From Methylobacterium radiodurans (lineage in GTDB: Bacteria > Pseudomonadota > Alphaproteobacteria > Rhizobiales > Beijerinckiaceae): a stretch of 64,000 nucleotides of DNA. Below, in pieces: positions 63,864-64,000 of this stretch. Each line of letters begins with the position of its first letter. Position 1 is the first letter of the stretch. The DNA lies in contig NZ_CP029551.1 in NCBI RefSeq assembly GCF_003173735.1, positions 2,132,001 through 2,196,000 on the forward strand, read 5' to 3'. The notes below the pieces were generated by a model, which saw only the letters and a list, made by a program, of their open reading frames with translations, did no database searches and had not been told where the DNA came from. A program made the position numbers and the translations under genes.

Positions 63864-64000
63864 ATGGAAGTCTTCCTGCAGCAGCTGATCAACGGGCTGA
63901 CCCTCGGGTCGATCTACGGCCTGATCGCGATCGGCTACACGATGGTGTTCGGCATCATCGGCATGGTGAACTTCGCCCACGGCGACGTCTTCATGGTGTC
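63864..64000 (+). CDS. livH: Branched-chain amino acid ABC transporter permease LivH, start only
   Basis: The first 45 codons (MEVFLQQLINGLTLGSIYGL, then IAIGYTMVFGIIGMVNFAHG) match the N-terminus of LivH/UrtB-type permeases, ending at the window edge. The rest lies outside, as would the livMGF and livJ partners if they follow. Confidence 0.85.
   Translation, partial: MEVFLQQLINGLTLGSIYGLIAIGYTMVFGIIGMVNFAHGDVFMV

Overview
The window is GC-rich alphaproteobacterial DNA and most likely comes from a Methylobacterium/Methylorubrum-type genome. Support comes from the BcsS-type, Usg, DUF2256 and ExoD proteins, promoters resembling the EcfG general-stress type, and overall codon bias. It reads as a chromosomal accessory region. 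Intact metabolic cassettes are mixed with IS debris, broken genes and a tRNA-derived junction in the left 38 kb. The right 26 kb is mostly housekeeping-like.

At 1-12.2 kb, nearly all on the minus strand, lies a sulfur-acquisition region. It holds an SsuABC-like sulfonate ABC transporter, two FMN-dependent monooxygenases, a TauD-type dioxygenase, a second SsuA-like binding protein and a MetN/MetQ-type methionine-uptake set. The part nearest the transporter looks intact. The metQ-metN-monooxygenase operon is decaying: two in-frame TAG codons, one frameshift and no metI permease. The left edge (1-982) is a junction of a LysR fragment, an IS5 transposase remnant and a frameshifted cytochrome c tail. 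At 12.2-13.1 kb an IS3 remnant has beheaded a DUF3617 gene.

At 13.3-24.8 kb is the most coherent block. A cyanide-insensitive-type cytochrome bd oxidase (cydA, cydB and a DUF2474 small subunit) is followed by a MocR-family regulator and then, divergently, a complete eight-gene Nit1C cluster: MSMEG_0572 protein, nitrilase, radical SAM, GNAT, AIR-synthase-like, glycosyltransferase, MSMEG_0570 protein and flavin oxidoreductase. Nit1C has been tied to cyanide assimilation in pseudomonads, so a cyanide-insensitive oxidase plus Nit1C under one regulator suggests a cyanide tolerance and use island.

At 24.9-29.3 kb an 819-residue fusion joins a QueG/reductive-dehalogenase-like corrinoid/4Fe-4S reductase, an SCP2-like domain, a flavin reductase and a 2Fe-2S ferredoxin. 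It lies downstream of a crotonase gene that is cut by an 850-bp IS5-family element. At 29.9-37.3 kb there are a cupin, small unknown proteins, a dead tyrosine-recombinase fragment, a GGDEF-EAL protein paired with a BLUF blue-light sensor, a partial tRNA-Val, an ImmA/IrrE metallopeptidase and a DUF3606 protein. This looks like the remains of an integrated island.

At 37.6-64 kb are tRNA-Ser(GGA), a stress-type small gene, exoD, bcsS, a deleted SDR gene, a formyltransferase-like gene, a molybdenum-cofactor maturation operon with a split xdhC, a membrane diguanylate cyclase, rlmJ, a T2 ribonuclease, an extensin-like lipoprotein, an amidase, a TetR/DUF1348 pair with a perfect palindrome, a LysR gene, a secreted collagen-like protein, usg, an MFS transporter, a CoA-transferase, tRNA-Thr(CGT), terB-lrgA-lrgB, a five-hairpin intergenic array, an L-2-hydroxyglutarate-oxidase-like gene and the start of a livH-type permease that runs off the end. 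No rRNA or CRISPR array was seen.
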